From contig JAFGXS010000039.1 of the NCBI GenBank assembly GCA_016936505.1, forward strand, positions 62,001 to 126,000: a stretch of DNA of 64,000 nucleotides. The letters run 5' to 3'. The notes under the pieces were generated by a model. It ran no database searches, was not told the DNA's origin, and worked only from the letters and a program-made list of their open reading frames with translations. Both the position numbers and the translations under genes were made by a program. This document shows positions 37,298-47,751 of this stretch, piece by piece. This DNA comes from Bacteroidales bacterium. Lineage in GTDB: Bacteria > Bacteroidota > Bacteroidia > Bacteroidales > F082. The first letter of the stretch is position 1, and each line of letters begins with the position of its first letter.

Positions 37298-37305
37298 CAA
37301 AGATA
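37298..37305 (-). promoter_or_regulatory. -7 element of the secreted protein gene (TATCTTTG)
   Basis: A perfect minus-strand TAnnTTTG, 23 bases upstream of the ATG at 37274. Confidence 0.45.
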
Positions 37306-37369
37306 AAATAAAACTTTTACAGAAAAGATGGTTCAGGCTTGTATTCATCAATACAAATCATCAATTTCG

Positions 37370-37377
37370 TATTTTTG
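37370..37377 (+). promoter_or_regulatory. -7 element of trmD (TATTTTTG)
   Basis: A perfect TAnnTTTG ending 4 bases before the chosen trmD ATG; it supports that start over the upstream one at 37328 but would leave almost no leader, so transcription may start a little upstream. Confidence 0.4.
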
Positions 37378-37381
37378 CACC

Positions 37382-38065
37382 ATGCGAATAGATATCATCA
37401 CCTTATTTCCTGAAATGTTTGAAGGACCTTTCAATCATTCCATCATTAAAAGAGCCAAGGACAAAGGGCTGGCTGAAATATTTCTGCACCAGTTACGTGA
37501 TTACGGACTGGGGAAATATCGACAGGTAGACGATTATGCCTATTCCGGCGGAGCGGGTATGGTGATGCGTATTGAACCGGTTGCAGAATTAATTGAGAAA
37601 CTCAAAAATGAACGCCAATATGACGAAGTTATTTACACCAGTCCTGATGGCGAATTGCTTGATCAGCCTACAGCCAATCAGTATTCAACTGCTGAGAACC
37701 TCATTATTCTCTGTGGCCACTACAAAGGAATTGATGAACGTATTCGGGAACATTATATTACAAAGGAGATTTCAGTAGGAAACTATGTATTATCCGGTGG
37801 CGAACTGGCTGCCGCTATCATCACTGATAGTGTAGTCAGACTTATTCCTGGTGTTCTTGGCAACGAAGAATCAGCTTTGAGCGACTCTTTTCAGGATCAA
37901 TTGATTTCTCCACCGGTTTATACCCGTCCTAAAAGTTTCAAAGGCTGGGATGTTCCTGATATTCTTCTTTCAGGAAATGAAAAAGTAATTACTGAATGGA
38001 AACTAGAACAGGCTTTAAAACGTACAAAAGAAAGACGTCCTGATCTACTGAAAGACATTGAATAA
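37382..38065 (+). CDS. trmD: tRNA (guanine(37)-N1)-methyltransferase
   Basis: A protein of 227 residues from the ATG at 37382 ([13 protein letters not shown]), the conserved TrmD N-terminus; the upstream in-frame start at 37328 adds 18 residues without support. It methylates G37 next to the anticodon to prevent frameshifting. The trefoil-knot SAM site is seen in [25 protein letters not shown] and [16 protein letters not shown]. rplS follows about 130 bases later with its own promoter, the common trmD-rplS neighbourhood. Confidence 0.97.
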   Translation: MRIDIITLFPEMFEGPFNHSIIKRAKDKGLAEIFLHQLRDYGLGKYRQVDDYAYSGGAGMVMRIEPVAELIEKLKNERQYDEVIYTSPDGELLDQPTANQYSTAENLIILCGHYKGIDERIREHYITKEISVGNYVLSGGELAAAIITDSVVRLIPGVLGNEESALSDSFQDQLISPPVYTRPKSFKGWDVPDILLSGNEKVITEWKLEQALKRTKERRPDLLKDIE

Positions 38066-38128
38066 GTGCTAAGAAGCCTTCATCATCAAAACAAAGTGAA
38101 TAAATCACAAAATATTTTCAGGATATCA

Positions 38129-38158
38129 TTTGCATTTAAAGAAATACCTGTATATTTG
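38129..38158 (+). promoter_or_regulatory. rplS promoter (TTTG-N18-TATATTTG)
   Basis: TTTG at 38129-38132 and TATATTTG at 38151-38158, 37 bases before the rplS ATG. Both elements are perfect. Confidence 0.7.
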
Positions 38159-38195
38159 CACTCATTTTTGAGAAATCACTACAAAGCATAATAAA

Positions 38196-38549
38196 ATGAG
38201 TAAGCAGGAATTAATTAAGCTGATTGAAGACGCTACACCGGTAAAAGAAGTCCCTGAATTCAAATCAGGAGACACCATTACTGTTACATACAAAATCAAA
38301 GAAGGCGATAAAGAAAGACTCCAGAAATTCAGAGGTGTAGTATTGCAGCGTGCAGGAAACGGTCCTACTGCTACATTTACAGTTCGTAAAATTTCAAGCA
38401 ATATTGGCGTAGAACGTATCTTCCCGGTTGCATCTCCTTTCATTGAAGAAATTGAAGTAAATAAAGTTGGTGTTGTTCGTCGCGCACGCATTTTCTACTT
38501 CAGAAATCTGAAAGGTAAAAAAGCACGTATTAAAGAAAAAAGACGCTAA
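38196..38549 (+). CDS. rplS: 50S ribosomal protein L19
   Basis: A protein of 117 residues, normal length. The conserved core [27 protein letters not shown] and [18 protein letters not shown] with the basic C-terminus ([10 protein letters not shown]) identify L19, which sits at the 30S-50S interface. It has a strong promoter and an intrinsic terminator of its own, so it can be expressed apart from trmD. Confidence 0.98.
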   Translation: MSKQELIKLIEDATPVKEVPEFKSGDTITVTYKIKEGDKERLQKFRGVVLQRAGNGPTATFTVRKISSNIGVERIFPVASPFIEEIEVNKVGVVRRARIFYFRNLKGKKARIKEKRR

Positions 38550-38571
38550 TCTTTTTGCAAAGAATCACAAA

Positions 38572-38601
38572 AACTCCGGTACAGTTTACCGGAGTTTTTT
38601 T
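38572..38601 (+). terminator. Intrinsic terminator after rplS
   Basis: AACTCCGGTA, loop CAGTT, TACCGGAGTT, then a run of T: a perfect 10-base stem. Confidence 0.9.
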
Positions 38602-38763
38602 GTGCCCTGATATAAAATTTATACTTCCTGAAAACACTCATTCTTAGTTTTTTCACACAAGTTATTCTTTTTGTTGTGAATAATGATACAGAAAACGCTA
38701 ATGCAAACGATTTAAATTTTTATTTTTACAGCAATAAAAAATTACAAACTGAAATATTTGATC

Positions 38764-40401
38764 ATGCCCAAAAACATTGAAAAAATTAAAAAGGCTTTAG
38801 AAAGTTACGGCATAAACGATGTGGCTGACATTGTTTACAATCCTTCGTATGATGAGCTTTACAGTGAAGAAACCAACCAAAGTCTGAAAGGCTTTGAAAT
38901 GGCTCAGAAAACCGAACTCGGTGCACTAAATGTAATGACAGGTCGATTTACAGGACGTTCTCCCAAGGACAAATATATTGTTTACGATGACTTTACCAAA
39001 GAAAATGTGTGGTGGTCGGATCAGGCCAAATCATCAGACAACAAACCTATTGATCATGATGTATGGGAAAAAATGTATCAAATTGGCACCGATCAATTGA
39101 GCGGAAAGCGCTTATATGTCATCGACGGTTATGCCGGAGCCAATGAAAATACTAGAATGAAAGTCAGGTTTATTGTTGAAGTAGCCTGGCAGGCTCATTT
39201 TGTTAAAAATATGTTCATCCGCCCCAACGATGAGGAACTGGATCATTTCGAACCCGATTTTGTTGTTTTAAACGCTTCAAAAGCTAGCAACAAAGATTGG
39301 CAGTCGATGAAACAATCCAACGGAAAACCTCTTAATTCAGAAGTATTTGTTGCTTTTAACCTGGGACAAGGCAAAGCTGTGATTGGCGGAAGCTGGTATG
39401 GTGGCGAAATGAAAAAAGGTATTTTCTCTATCATGAACTATTATTTACCGCTGAAAGGTATAGCTGCTATGCATTGCTCTGCCAACGTTGGTAAAGATGG
39501 GGATACCGCAATTTTCTTTGGGCTTTCCGGAACAGGAAAAACCACACTTTCTACCGATCCTAAAAGAGCACTCATTGGTGATGATGAGCATGGCTGGGAT
39601 GATGAAGGCATTTTCAATTTCGAAGGCGGTTGTTATGCTAAAACCATTCACTTGGATAAAGATAGTGAACCCGATATCTTCAATGCCATTAAACGTGATG
39701 CTTTATTAGAAAATGTTACTGTTGACGGACAGGGCAAAATTGACTTTAATGATGGGAGCACTACCCAAAACACAAGAGTCTCCTACCCTATTTATCACAT
39801 CAACAATATTGTAACTCCCGTATCCAAAGCCGGTCATGCCAAAAAAGTTATTTTCCTGACTGCCGATGCTTTTGGTGTCATGCCTCCGGTTTCAAAACTG
39901 ACAAAAGAACAAACAGAATATCATTTCCTTTCAGGATTTACAGCTAAGCTTGCCGGAACAGAGCTCGGAGTTACTACACCTCAACCTACATTTTCAGCTT
40001 GTTTCGGAGCAGCATTCCTGTTATTACACCCAACCAAATACGGTATGGAACTCGTAAAACGCATGGAAGAAAACGGGGCAGAAGCTTATCTGGTGAACAC
40101 AGGTTGGAATGGTACAGGAAAACGTATCTCTATCAAAAATACCAGACGCATCATTGATGCTATTCTGGATGGATCCATTGAAAACGCAGAAACTAAAACA
40201 ATTCCTGTTTTCAATCTGGAAGTTCCCACATCACTTCCTGGTGTGGATTCTGAAATCCTTGATCCAAGAGATACTTATTCTGACCCTGCTGAATGGGATA
40301 AAAAAGCCAAAGATCTTGCCGAACTTTTCATTAAGAACTTTGAACAATATACTGACAACGAAGAAGGCAAAAAACTTGTTGCTGCCGGACCTCAGTTGTA
40401 A
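38764..40401 (+). CDS. pckA: Phosphoenolpyruvate carboxykinase (ATP)
   Basis: A protein of 545 residues from the ATG at 38764 (MPKNIEKI), preferred over a TTG two codons earlier. It interconverts oxaloacetate and phosphoenolpyruvate with ATP/ADP; in Bacteroidia it can run toward oxaloacetate during anaerobic growth. Seen are the oxaloacetate-site [14 protein letters not shown], the kinase P-loop [15 protein letters not shown] (about 252-266) and [23 protein letters not shown] with metal-binding aspartates. Between rplS and pckA there are about 160 AT-rich bases; only a weak -7-like TATTTTTA was found. Confidence 0.97.
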   Translation: MPKNIEKIKKALESYGINDVADIVYNPSYDELYSEETNQSLKGFEMAQKTELGALNVMTGRFTGRSPKDKYIVYDDFTKENVWWSDQAKSSDNKPIDHDVWEKMYQIGTDQLSGKRLYVIDGYAGANENTRMKVRFIVEVAWQAHFVKNMFIRPNDEELDHFEPDFVVLNASKASNKDWQSMKQSNGKPLNSEVFVAFNLGQGKAVIGGSWYGGEMKKGIFSIMNYYLPLKGIAAMHCSANVGKDGDTAIFFGLSGTGKTTLSTDPKRALIGDDEHGWDDEGIFNFEGGCYAKTIHLDKDSEPDIFNAIKRDALLENVTVDGQGKIDFNDGSTTQNTRVSYPIYHINNIVTPVSKAGHAKKVIFLTADAFGVMPPVSKLTKEQTEYHFLSGFTAKLAGTELGVTTPQPTFSACFGAAFLLLHPTKYGMELVKRMEENGAEAYLVNTGWNGTGKRISIKNTRRIIDAILDGSIENAETKTIPVFNLEVPTSLPGVDSEILDPRDTYSDPAEWDKKAKDLAELFIKNFEQYTDNEEGKKLVAAGPQL

Positions 40402-40433
40402 ATAGTTAAATCTTAATTCAGAACTTTATCAAC

Positions 40434-40467
40434 AAAAAAAGGCTGCCCGATGGGCAGCCTTTTTTTG
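40434..40467. terminator. Bidirectional terminator between pckA and the tricorn-like protease
   Basis: A7, GGCTGCCC, loop GAT, GGGCAGCC, T7: perfect stem with A and T runs on both sides, serving the two convergent genes. Confidence 0.92.
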
Positions 40468-40483
40468 ATTTGAAACAGATTGT

Positions 40484-43400
40484 TTATTTCGAGGTTTCTT
40501 TCAGCATTTCTTTTACTGCTGCTTTCAACTGATCGTCTTCTCCTTTCAATACTTTATTGTAAGGGTTGTCCACTTTAATATCAGGTTCCAGTTCATGGTT
40601 CTCAGTGAAATGATTTTCATTTACACCTTTTGAAGCCACCATCGGAATACCAAAAATTATCGAGGGATCAACCTGGCGTTCCCACCATACAGCAGTTCCT
40701 GTGCCCGGAACCGGCATACCAATCAATTTACCAACTCCCAGTTCCTTATAAATATACGGAAACATAAAAGCATCCGAATAGTTGCTTTCACTCATCAAAA
40801 CACAACTTGGTTTGTCCCATTTATCACTTGATTCTCCACCCGGAACAAGTTGTCCCTGGGGGGCAAACTGCATGTAAAGTTTTCCATCAAGGAAAGTAAC
40901 CAGATGATCGTGCAACCAACCGCCACCATTAAATCGGGTATCAACAACCAGAGCATTTTTATTGAAGTTTTTACCCAGAACTTTTCCAAACACATGGCGA
41001 TAACTTTGATCATTCATTGAACGAACGTGAACATATCCGATTTTTCCATCAGAATATTCTTTAGTCATTGCCTGCATTTGATCGAGCCAACGCTGATACA
41101 TAAGTGCCTGTTCCTGACCTGAGGAAATAGGTTTAATTACCTCATCCCATGTTTCTTTAGCTTTAGGGTCGAAGAAAGTTAAACGGGTAAATGCACCTGA
41201 TTTATTATTCAGGAGTTTAGCCCAGTCAAAATCGCCTGTAATTTGAACACCGTCAATTTTCTCCAGAACATCTCCTTTTTTCACTTTGGTTTGTGCATTA
41301 TCCATCGGCCCCCCGGTAATAATTTCTTCAACAACCAGACCTTTACCGCCTTTCATTTCATCGTACAACATACCCAATGCAGCTGTACGGTCAGGATTTT
41401 CATGCATAGCGTAATAACGTGCTCCTGTATGAGATACATTCAATTCACCCAGTAATTCGCTCAGCATATTGGCAAAGTCGTAATTGTTATTGATATATGG
41501 AAGAAACTGACTGTAATATTTTTTATAATAATCCCAGTCAACTCCCTGCAAATTAGGATCAAAAAGCTTTACCCGAACCTGTTCCCAGGCATGATTGAAT
41601 ATATAAGCCCTTTCTCCGGCTGCATCCCAGTTAATGTTAGCATTAATTCCCAACGGTTTAACACTTCCATTGGCAGTAGACACTTTACTGATGCGACCAC
41701 CGGCCAACACATAAATATTCTTTCCTGTTTTATCCATTTCAAGGCTACCCCCGCTTCTGGATCCCAGTTTAGCCAAAACTTTTGTTTTGTGTGTGCGCGG
41801 TTCAGTTTCCCACAGATCAAAGCCTCTTTCGTAACGAGCCAGATAATATAGCTTCTCACCATCTTTAGAAAGCAAAAAGTCGCTTAAAACAGAAGAGTTA
41901 ATGGTAAGACGTTTGGTTCTGCTGTCCAGATTCTTCAGGTTTAGTATCAAGGGTTCTTTACCTTTTTTTGTCTTGGTAGTATCTTTTTTCTGCTCTTCTT
42001 TCATCAATTTATAATCATCTTCACTCAGATTTGACTGATCAAAAGCTTTCTGATTAAAGTACATGGCATAAACATCTCCCTGACTTCCACGGCTCAGGTT
42101 TTTCATTCCTTCTCTTGTGGAAATCCAGGCCATCATTTTACCGTTCAATCCCCATTTCGGAATACCATCATAGAAACCACTTTGAGTCAAATCAATACGC
42201 TCGCCACTACCATCTGCTTTAACAAGGTCAACATCAGAACGCACAAAAGTTCCCTCATTGGATTCAGCCAAAATCCATTTCCCATCAGGAGACCATGTAA
42301 AATATTGATCACCATCGGAATACGAAAAGTTTACTCCCTTTGGAATAACTGTAACCGTTTTTTTGGACTTTGTATCGTAAACTTTTAAAATATTGCGTTC
42401 TTCCAGATAAGCTATTTTCTTTCCATCCGGAGAATAGCGGGGTTGAAACTCATTCTTTTCAGTGGCAATCACAGGAGCATTATCTACAACAGTAGAGGCA
42501 TAAAAATAGGGTTCCTTATCGTTATCAATAGTTAACTTATCAATATCCCAATTTTCATCCTTTTCAACTGAGTAAACGATAGAACGACCATCCGGGCTGA
42601 ATTCAATCATACGCTCCTGATAAGGAGTATCGGTAAGCCTTTTTGTGGTTCTTCCATCTGCCGAAGTGGCAAAAATATCACCACGATACACAAAAGCCAA
42701 CTCTTTTCCGTTGGGAGAAAGTGTCATTTCACTAATTTGCCTGTTACCAACAGAAATGGTTTTGGTAGCCTGTTCTGCAAAATCAGCCTGAATGGTAATC
42801 GGAACCACTTTGGGTTTTTCACCGGGAACCATCGTCATAATGTTGCCGCCATGACGGAAACACAGCAAATTTGCTTTTTCAGAATAGGTTAGTCCTCTTA
42901 CAGGATTTCTTTTGAAACTGGTCAACTGCTTTGGATTTGCCGGATCAGACAAATTGGCTTCATAAACATTTAAATCATTATTTTTCAATTCACTCAGATA
43001 ATAGTAAGTATTTCCTTTTCCCCAAACAGGTTCCAGATCGTTACCATTAAATGTGGTCAATTTTTGATATTTATCTGTTTTAAAATCATATGTCCAGATA
43101 TCACGGGTAACAGAAGCTCTTTCGTGCTTGCGTTCTGCGCTTTCATACCCTTTTGTATCCTGAAAGATAATTTTATCCCCCTTATCATTGTAACGGGCAT
43201 ATTCTGTTCCGGCAGAATTAACCATCACAGAACGTCCGCCTTTTACCGGAACACGATATAGTTTATTAAAAAGTCCCGGAATAGGAAACCTAACCGAAGT
43301 ATAAATATCGTTACGTGTAGTTCCGAAAATCACTTCTCTGTCATCCAAAGTAAAATCTGAAGGGATGTCTGAAGCAGAATTAAAGGTCAGACGTGTAGCG

Positions 43401-43699
43401 CTTCCACCATCAGAAGGCATCACAAAAACATCAAAATTACCATGCCTGTCAGAAGCAAAAGCAATATATTTTCCGTTGTGACTCCATACAGGATTACTCT
43501 CGTAATCAGGGGTCATTGTTAAAGGAATGGCAGTACCGCCTGCAGACGACACCTTAAATAAATCGCCTTTGTATTCAAAGGCTATCCATTTCCCATCAGG
43601 AGAAATGGCCGGATGTCTCATCCATTTGGGATGAGCATTGCTTTGAGCAACCAGCAATGCCGGCCACAAAAGCATGAACATGAATAAAAATTTTTTCAT
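40484..43699 (-). CDS. Tricorn-like protease (S41 family) with beta-propeller and PDZ domains
   Basis: A protein of 1071 residues. I chose the ATG at 43699 (MKKFLFMFMLLWPALLVAQ), which begins with a signal peptide, over the longer frame to 43756. About residues 25-660 form TolB/WD40-like propeller repeats (ISPDGKWIAFEYKGD, WSHNGKYIAFASDRHGN). A PDZ domain (about 760-850, VKKGDVLEKIDGVQI) precedes the S41 peptidase with DTRFNGGGWLHDH and the Ser nucleophile region CVLMSESNYSDAFMFP. Secreted, so periplasmic. Such proteins trim oligopeptides in archaeal tricorn; the bacterial substrate is unknown. Confidence 0.93.
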   Translation of the reverse strand: MKKFLFMFMLLWPALLVAQSNAHPKWMRHPAISPDGKWIAFEYKGDLFKVSSAGGTAIPLTMTPDYESNPVWSHNGKYIAFASDRHGNFDVFVMPSDGGSATRLTFNSASDIPSDFTLDDREVIFGTTRNDIYTSVRFPIPGLFNKLYRVPVKGGRSVMVNSAGTEYARYNDKGDKIIFQDTKGYESAERKHERASVTRDIWTYDFKTDKYQKLTTFNGNDLEPVWGKGNTYYYLSELKNNDLNVYEANLSDPANPKQLTSFKRNPVRGLTYSEKANLLCFRHGGNIMTMVPGEKPKVVPITIQADFAEQATKTISVGNRQISEMTLSPNGKELAFVYRGDIFATSADGRTTKRLTDTPYQERMIEFSPDGRSIVYSVEKDENWDIDKLTIDNDKEPYFYASTVVDNAPVIATEKNEFQPRYSPDGKKIAYLEERNILKVYDTKSKKTVTVIPKGVNFSYSDGDQYFTWSPDGKWILAESNEGTFVRSDVDLVKADGSGERIDLTQSGFYDGIPKWGLNGKMMAWISTREGMKNLSRGSQGDVYAMYFNQKAFDQSNLSEDDYKLMKEEQKKDTTKTKKGKEPLILNLKNLDSRTKRLTINSSVLSDFLLSKDGEKLYYLARYERGFDLWETEPRTHKTKVLAKLGSRSGGSLEMDKTGKNIYVLAGGRISKVSTANGSVKPLGINANINWDAAGERAYIFNHAWEQVRVKLFDPNLQGVDWDYYKKYYSQFLPYINNNYDFANMLSELLGELNVSHTGARYYAMHENPDRTAALGMLYDEMKGGKGLVVEEIITGGPMDNAQTKVKKGDVLEKIDGVQITGDFDWAKLLNNKSGAFTRLTFFDPKAKETWDEVIKPISSGQEQALMYQRWLDQMQAMTKEYSDGKIGYVHVRSMNDQSYRHVFGKVLGKNFNKNALVVDTRFNGGGWLHDHLVTFLDGKLYMQFAPQGQLVPGGESSDKWDKPSCVLMSESNYSDAFMFPYIYKELGVGKLIGMPVPGTGTAVWWERQVDPSIIFGIPMVASKGVNENHFTENHELEPDIKVDNPYNKVLKGEDDQLKAAVKEMLKETSK

Positions 43700-43771
43700 T
43701 GTGTAGAGGTTAGTTGTGTTAATTAATATGATTCCGATTGAAAATTGATCTCTCAACCAAAATCAGAAGTT

Positions 43772-43779
43772 CAAAGATA
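43772..43779 (-). promoter_or_regulatory. -7 element of the tricorn-like protease gene (TATCTTTG)
   Basis: A perfect minus-strand TAnnTTTG, 72 bases before the chosen ATG. Confidence 0.45.
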
Positions 43780-43854
43780 AAAAATATATTCAGCCGACAT
43801 TATTGCAGTATGAAACCACAAAAATCACAAGTCAGGCTTGTTCCCCATTTTCAG

Positions 43855-45306
43855 CTATAAGTCTAATTCAACCGTTTCCCTTATCAAATTCCAGGCCTTT
43901 TTCACATGCTGTTTTTCCGTTCTTAGCCCTGAAATTGCTAGTCTCAAAACCAGTTTATTGTTCAATTTTGTATGAGAAATAAAGAGTTTTCCGGTAGCAT
44001 TAACCTTATTCATCAGTTTTTCATTGAGGTCATCCAAATCATTTTCTGATTTTCCTGTTGGATGATACCTGAAGCAAACCACACTAAAAGGAACAGGAGC
44101 CATAATTTCAAATCTTTGGTCCCGGCTTATTTCATCTTTAAGCCATTGAGCTATATTTAAATGTTCTTTAATCCTGTTTCGAATCCCTTCCACTCCAAAA
44201 TAACGAATAATAAACCAAAGCTTTAGTGAACGGAATCTTCTGCCCAGCTGAATCCCGTAGTCCATATAATTTTGAACCGATGACCCCTCTCCCGTTTTCA
44301 GATATTCAGCCACCAATGAGAATGCCCGTTTCAGTATTTCCGGCTTTCTGGAAAAAAATACACTCAAATCAATCGGGGTAAACATCCATTTGTGTGGATT
44401 AACAACTATAGAATCTGCTTTTTCTATCCCTTTAAAATGGTAACGCATTTCCGGAAGTACCGCAGCCATTCCACCATAAGCAGCATCTACATGAAACCAT
44501 ATATTCTCACGAGTACAAATTGCCCCTATACTATCTACAGGATCAACACTTGTTGAAGAAGTGGTGCCAATCGTAGCAACTACACAGAAAGGATACCAAC
44601 CATTGGACCTATCCTCCTCAATAGCCAGATCAAGAGCCTCAGGAATCATACGAAACTGATCATCCACAGGAATTTTCCGTATCCCATTCATTCCGATCCC
44701 CATTGCCAAAGCTCCTTTTTCAACTGAAGAATGGGCATGAGCCGTACAATACAACCTCAGCTTTGGAGTGTCTGATCTGCCTGACATACCCTTTTCTCTG
44801 AAACTAAATTGAGCGTACTCTCTGGCTGCCGCAATGGCATGCATTGTACTCACCGATGCTGTATCATAAATAATACCCCATAAATCTTCAGGAAAATCCA
44901 ACATCTTTCGGAACCAGTTCAATGTTACCTCTTCTAACTCTGTTGCTGCAGGAGAGGTTTTCCAAAGCATACCATTAACATTCATAGCCGCTGAAATAAA
45001 CTCAGCGAGTATTCCTGGGGCACTTGAGTTGGAATTAAAATAAGCCATAAAACCGGGATGATTCCAGTGCGTAATTCCGGGCATAATGATATCATTCAAA
45101 TCGCTGAACATAACATCAAAACCTTCACCCTTTTGTGGCGGCTCAACAGGAATCTTTGATTTAATTTCACCAGGTTCAACCTGAGATAATACAGGATAAT
45201 TTTCGATATTTTTCAGGTAATCAGTAATCCAGTCCACAACCTGATACCCGTATTGCCTGAACTCTTCCGGCGGCATATCACCGATTTGAGGAATTTTTTT
45301 GTCCAT
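43855..45306 (-). CDS. Pyridoxal phosphate-dependent decarboxylase, aromatic amino acid type
   Basis: A protein of 483 residues of group II decarboxylases. The PLP lysine is in VVNPHKWMFTPIDLSVFF (about 300-317), with HVDAAYGGMAAVLPEMRYHFKG in part before it, and the N-terminal HWNHPGFMAYF and MLWKTSPAATELE match aromatic-L-amino-acid decarboxylases. These make amines such as tryptamine, tyramine or phenethylamine. The exact amino acid cannot be told from the sequence. Single gene, flanked by about 70-155 bases on each side; no transporter or amine pathway next to it. Confidence 0.9.
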   Translation of the reverse strand: MDKKIPQIGDMPPEEFRQYGYQVVDWITDYLKNIENYPVLSQVEPGEIKSKIPVEPPQKGEGFDVMFSDLNDIIMPGITHWNHPGFMAYFNSNSSAPGILAEFISAAMNVNGMLWKTSPAATELEEVTLNWFRKMLDFPEDLWGIIYDTASVSTMHAIAAAREYAQFSFREKGMSGRSDTPKLRLYCTAHAHSSVEKGALAMGIGMNGIRKIPVDDQFRMIPEALDLAIEEDRSNGWYPFCVVATIGTTSSTSVDPVDSIGAICTRENIWFHVDAAYGGMAAVLPEMRYHFKGIEKADSIVVNPHKWMFTPIDLSVFFSRKPEILKRAFSLVAEYLKTGEGSSVQNYMDYGIQLGRRFRSLKLWFIIRYFGVEGIRNRIKEHLNIAQWLKDEISRDQRFEIMAPVPFSVVCFRYHPTGKSENDLDDLNEKLMNKVNATGKLFISHTKLNNKLVLRLAISGLRTEKQHVKKAWNLIRETVELDL

Positions 45307-45378
45307 TGTTGTTTTGATTTTCGATCAAACATGAATGGACTAAGATAAAAAGATTATGTAATGTGAATTCTTAAAACT

Positions 45379-46140
45379 TTAGCCTTGACTTCCCATCCGT
45401 TGGCGTACCACTTCATGCATCAGAATTCCTGCTGCTACGGAAACATTCAGTGATTCAATGGTTCCTAACATCGGTATTTTCACCTGAACATCAGAAAGTT
45501 TCAGGTAAGCCTCAGAAATACCGGTTCCTTCAGAACCCATTACCAAAGCTACAGGTCCGTCTAGGTTCTCATGAAAATGGAAGTTATCCGCCTTTTCAGT
45601 CACAGCAACAATCTTCAATCCGCTTTCTTTTAAATAAGTCAAAGCATCCTTTAAATTGTGTTCTCTACAAATAGGCACTTTAAACACAGCACCCGCCGAA
45701 GACTTCACAGCATCCGAATTCAAAGGCGCTGTTCCTTTGTCAGGAACCAGTACAGCATTAACTCCTGCGCTATCGGCAGTCCTTAATAAACCGCCAAAGT
45801 TTCTAATATCTGTTACCCGATCCAATACCAACACAAAAGGAGTTTTGCCCTCTTCGTACAATAACGGCAACACCTGATCTATCTTATAAAAAGTTACGGG
45901 CGAAACCATAGCAATCACCCCTTGATGATTCTTACGTGTAATTCTGTTTAATTTCTCTATGGGAACCCATTGAAAAGGAATTTCGTTTTCTTTTAAAAGG
46001 CTCATCAACTCATGAAAAACAGGACTTTTAAGACCATTCTGCATCAACACTTTTTCAATATCCTTCCCCGAACGGATGGCCTCAATCAACGGACGGGTAC
46101 CATAAATCATCTCCTGCGATTCCTGATTTCTTTGTTCCAT
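45379..46140 (-). CDS. rlmB: 23S rRNA 2'-O-ribose methyltransferase, TrmH/RlmB type
   Basis: A protein of 253 residues of the SpoU family. An N-terminal substrate-binding part (MIYGTRPLIEAIRSGKDIEKVLM) precedes the knotted methyltransferase with motifs LDRVTDIRNFGGLLRTAD (motif 1), ALVMGSEGTGIS (motif 2) and IPMLGTIESLNVSVAAGI (motif 3). It should methylate G2251 of 23S rRNA, though a tRNA target is possible. The ATG shares one base with the rmuC stop codon, so the two are probably translationally coupled. Confidence 0.93.
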   Translation of the reverse strand: MEQRNQESQEMIYGTRPLIEAIRSGKDIEKVLMQNGLKSPVFHELMSLLKENEIPFQWVPIEKLNRITRKNHQGVIAMVSPVTFYKIDQVLPLLYEEGKTPFVLVLDRVTDIRNFGGLLRTADSAGVNAVLVPDKGTAPLNSDAVKSSAGAVFKVPICREHNLKDALTYLKESGLKIVAVTEKADNFHFHENLDGPVALVMGSEGTGISEAYLKLSDVQVKIPMLGTIESLNVSVAAGILMHEVVRQRMGSQG

Positions 46141-47486
46141 TATTCTTCAAGATATTTTGAATCAATATTCCGGGAGGTTTTTACTCCCAAAGCTTTCAGT
46201 TTCTCAACTTGCCCTACAAGGTTTCCTCTGCCGGAAGTGAGTTTTTTATGAGCTTCCTGATATGAGTTTTGCGCTCTTTCCAGGTTTTGCCCCACTTTTT
46301 CCAAGTCTTCCATAAACCCGACAAACTTTTCGTACAGCTTTGTTCCCTGACTGGCAATTTCCAAAGCATTTTTAGTCTGTCTTTCATGGCGCCAGATGGA
46401 AGCCACCGTCCTCAGAGTTGCCAGCAATGTCGTAGGGCTAACAATCACAATCCTTTTCTCCCAAGCTTCATTGAACAGTTCCGGATCAGCCTGAACGGCA
46501 GTGGCAAAAGCCGGTTCAACCGGCAAGAACATGAGCACAAAATCCGGAGAGTTCAACTCACCAAGCTGATCGTATTTCTTATCGCTTAGCTCTTTAATAT
46601 GGTTTTTTATGGAAGTTAAATGCTGTTTTAATGCCGTTGCTTTATGCTCTTCAGATTCAGCAGCAATAAACTGTTGAAAAGCAGTCAACGAAACTTTAGA
46701 ATCAATAATAAGGTGTTTGTCTTCGGGCAGTTTTATCACCACATCGGGACGAAGCGTTTTACCATCAGTACTGGTAGCTGTGTACTGAACAAAATATTCT
46801 TCATCTTTAATGAGGCCGGAGCGTTCCAAAATGCGTTCCAACACAACCTCTCCCCAATTTCCCTGTTTCTTTGTATCAGATTTTAGTGCTTTGGTCAGGT
46901 TGCTGGCTTCTTCGCCCAACTTCATATTCATCTCCTGCAGGCGTTTCAGTTCTTCTTTCAGAACCGTTTGATCAATTTTTCCTTTCTGATATGTTTCTTC
47001 TACCTTTTTCTCAAAATCTGAAATCTTATCGCGCAACGGATCCAGCAGGTCTTTCATCTGCTTGTTGGAGGTTTCGTTAAATTCTTTGGTGTTCTGTTTC
47101 AGAATGGACTGTGCCAGCAGTTCAAAATCCTTTTTGAATTTTTCCTGGATCTTTTCCAACTCCAGTCGTTCCTCTTTCAGTCGTTCTTCAAGATGACGAT
47201 AATCGGCTTGCAAAACAGCACGGCTTTTCTCGGCTTCCTGTTTCTCTTTTTCAGCCAATTCAAATTTCTCCATCAGCAATTGTTGCTCACGACCTAAGTT
47301 TGCCAACCTTTCTTTTAGTACCTCCATTTGTTTTTCCATCTCCGTTTTCTCTGCCAAAAAGGTGATTGAAGCTTTTTCCACATCAAGCTGCATCTGAGCC
47401 TTTCCGGCTTTGTTTTTTTGTCTAAAAAACAACCAGGCTATTACAAAACCAATAATAATTCCGGCAAAAACATAGAGGATTTCCAT
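46140..47486 (-). CDS. rmuC: RmuC family DNA recombination protein
   Basis: A protein of 448 residues from the ATG at 47486 (MEILYVFAG). A single N-terminal membrane segment (IIIGFVIAWLFF) is followed by a long coiled coil (about 30-190). The RmuC nuclease-like core comes next (KQGNWGEVVLERILERSGL, RPDVVIKLPEDKHLIIDSK). E. coli RmuC limits inversions at short repeats and restricts some DNA; its mechanism is unclear. It overlaps rlmB by one base. Confidence 0.95.
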   Translation of the reverse strand: MEILYVFAGIIIGFVIAWLFFRQKNKAGKAQMQLDVEKASITFLAEKTEMEKQMEVLKERLANLGREQQLLMEKFELAEKEKQEAEKSRAVLQADYRHLEERLKEERLELEKIQEKFKKDFELLAQSILKQNTKEFNETSNKQMKDLLDPLRDKISDFEKKVEETYQKGKIDQTVLKEELKRLQEMNMKLGEEASNLTKALKSDTKKQGNWGEVVLERILERSGLIKDEEYFVQYTATSTDGKTLRPDVVIKLPEDKHLIIDSKVSLTAFQQFIAAESEEHKATALKQHLTSIKNHIKELSDKKYDQLGELNSPDFVLMFLPVEPAFATAVQADPELFNEAWEKRIVIVSPTTLLATLRTVASIWRHERQTKNALEIASQGTKLYEKFVGFMEDLEKVGQNLERAQNSYQEAHKKLTSGRGNLVGQVEKLKALGVKTSRNIDSKYLEE

Positions 47487-47751
47487 GACCAAATATTTTG
47501 AGTAAAGATAGTTCTTTTAAGAGAATGAAAAATTAAGAATGAAAAATGGCTCTTAGCTCTTAGCGTTGGCGTTAGCCCCACTCTGGGACCTATGCTCTGC
47601 CTGACAGAGGGATATTTCCACATTCCGTTTCTCTCCATTTGTAAATATGACAAAAATGAAGAATGATAAACGAGAAAACATCTTCTCCATTCATTAAAAA
47701 AGGCCATCCACACAAGCGGACAGCCTTTCTTCAATTTATTTTGTTCTATCA
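47487..47751. other. 265-bp intergenic region with repeat-like stretch
   Basis: It contains the direct repeat AGAATGAAAAAT (47522-47533 approx. and 47537-47547 approx.), then the GC-richer GCTCTTAGC/TCTTAGCGTT/GGCGTTAGCC segment. It ends with the terminator of the GroES-like gene. A 103-codon frame crosses the region but has no start signal or family similarity. This may be the remnant of a small repeat element. Confidence 0.4.
47696..47728 (-). terminator. Minus-strand terminator after the GroES-like gene
   Basis: On the minus strand AAAGGCTGTCC, 8-base loop, GGATGGCCTTT then TTT; the stem has two G-T pairs. Confidence 0.75.

Noticed and set aside
38641-38680. CRP-like dyad (TTCACA...TGTGAA) upstream of pckA.
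   Set aside because: The arms are in the reverse order to a CRP site (TGTGA-N6-TCACA) and the spacing is too long.
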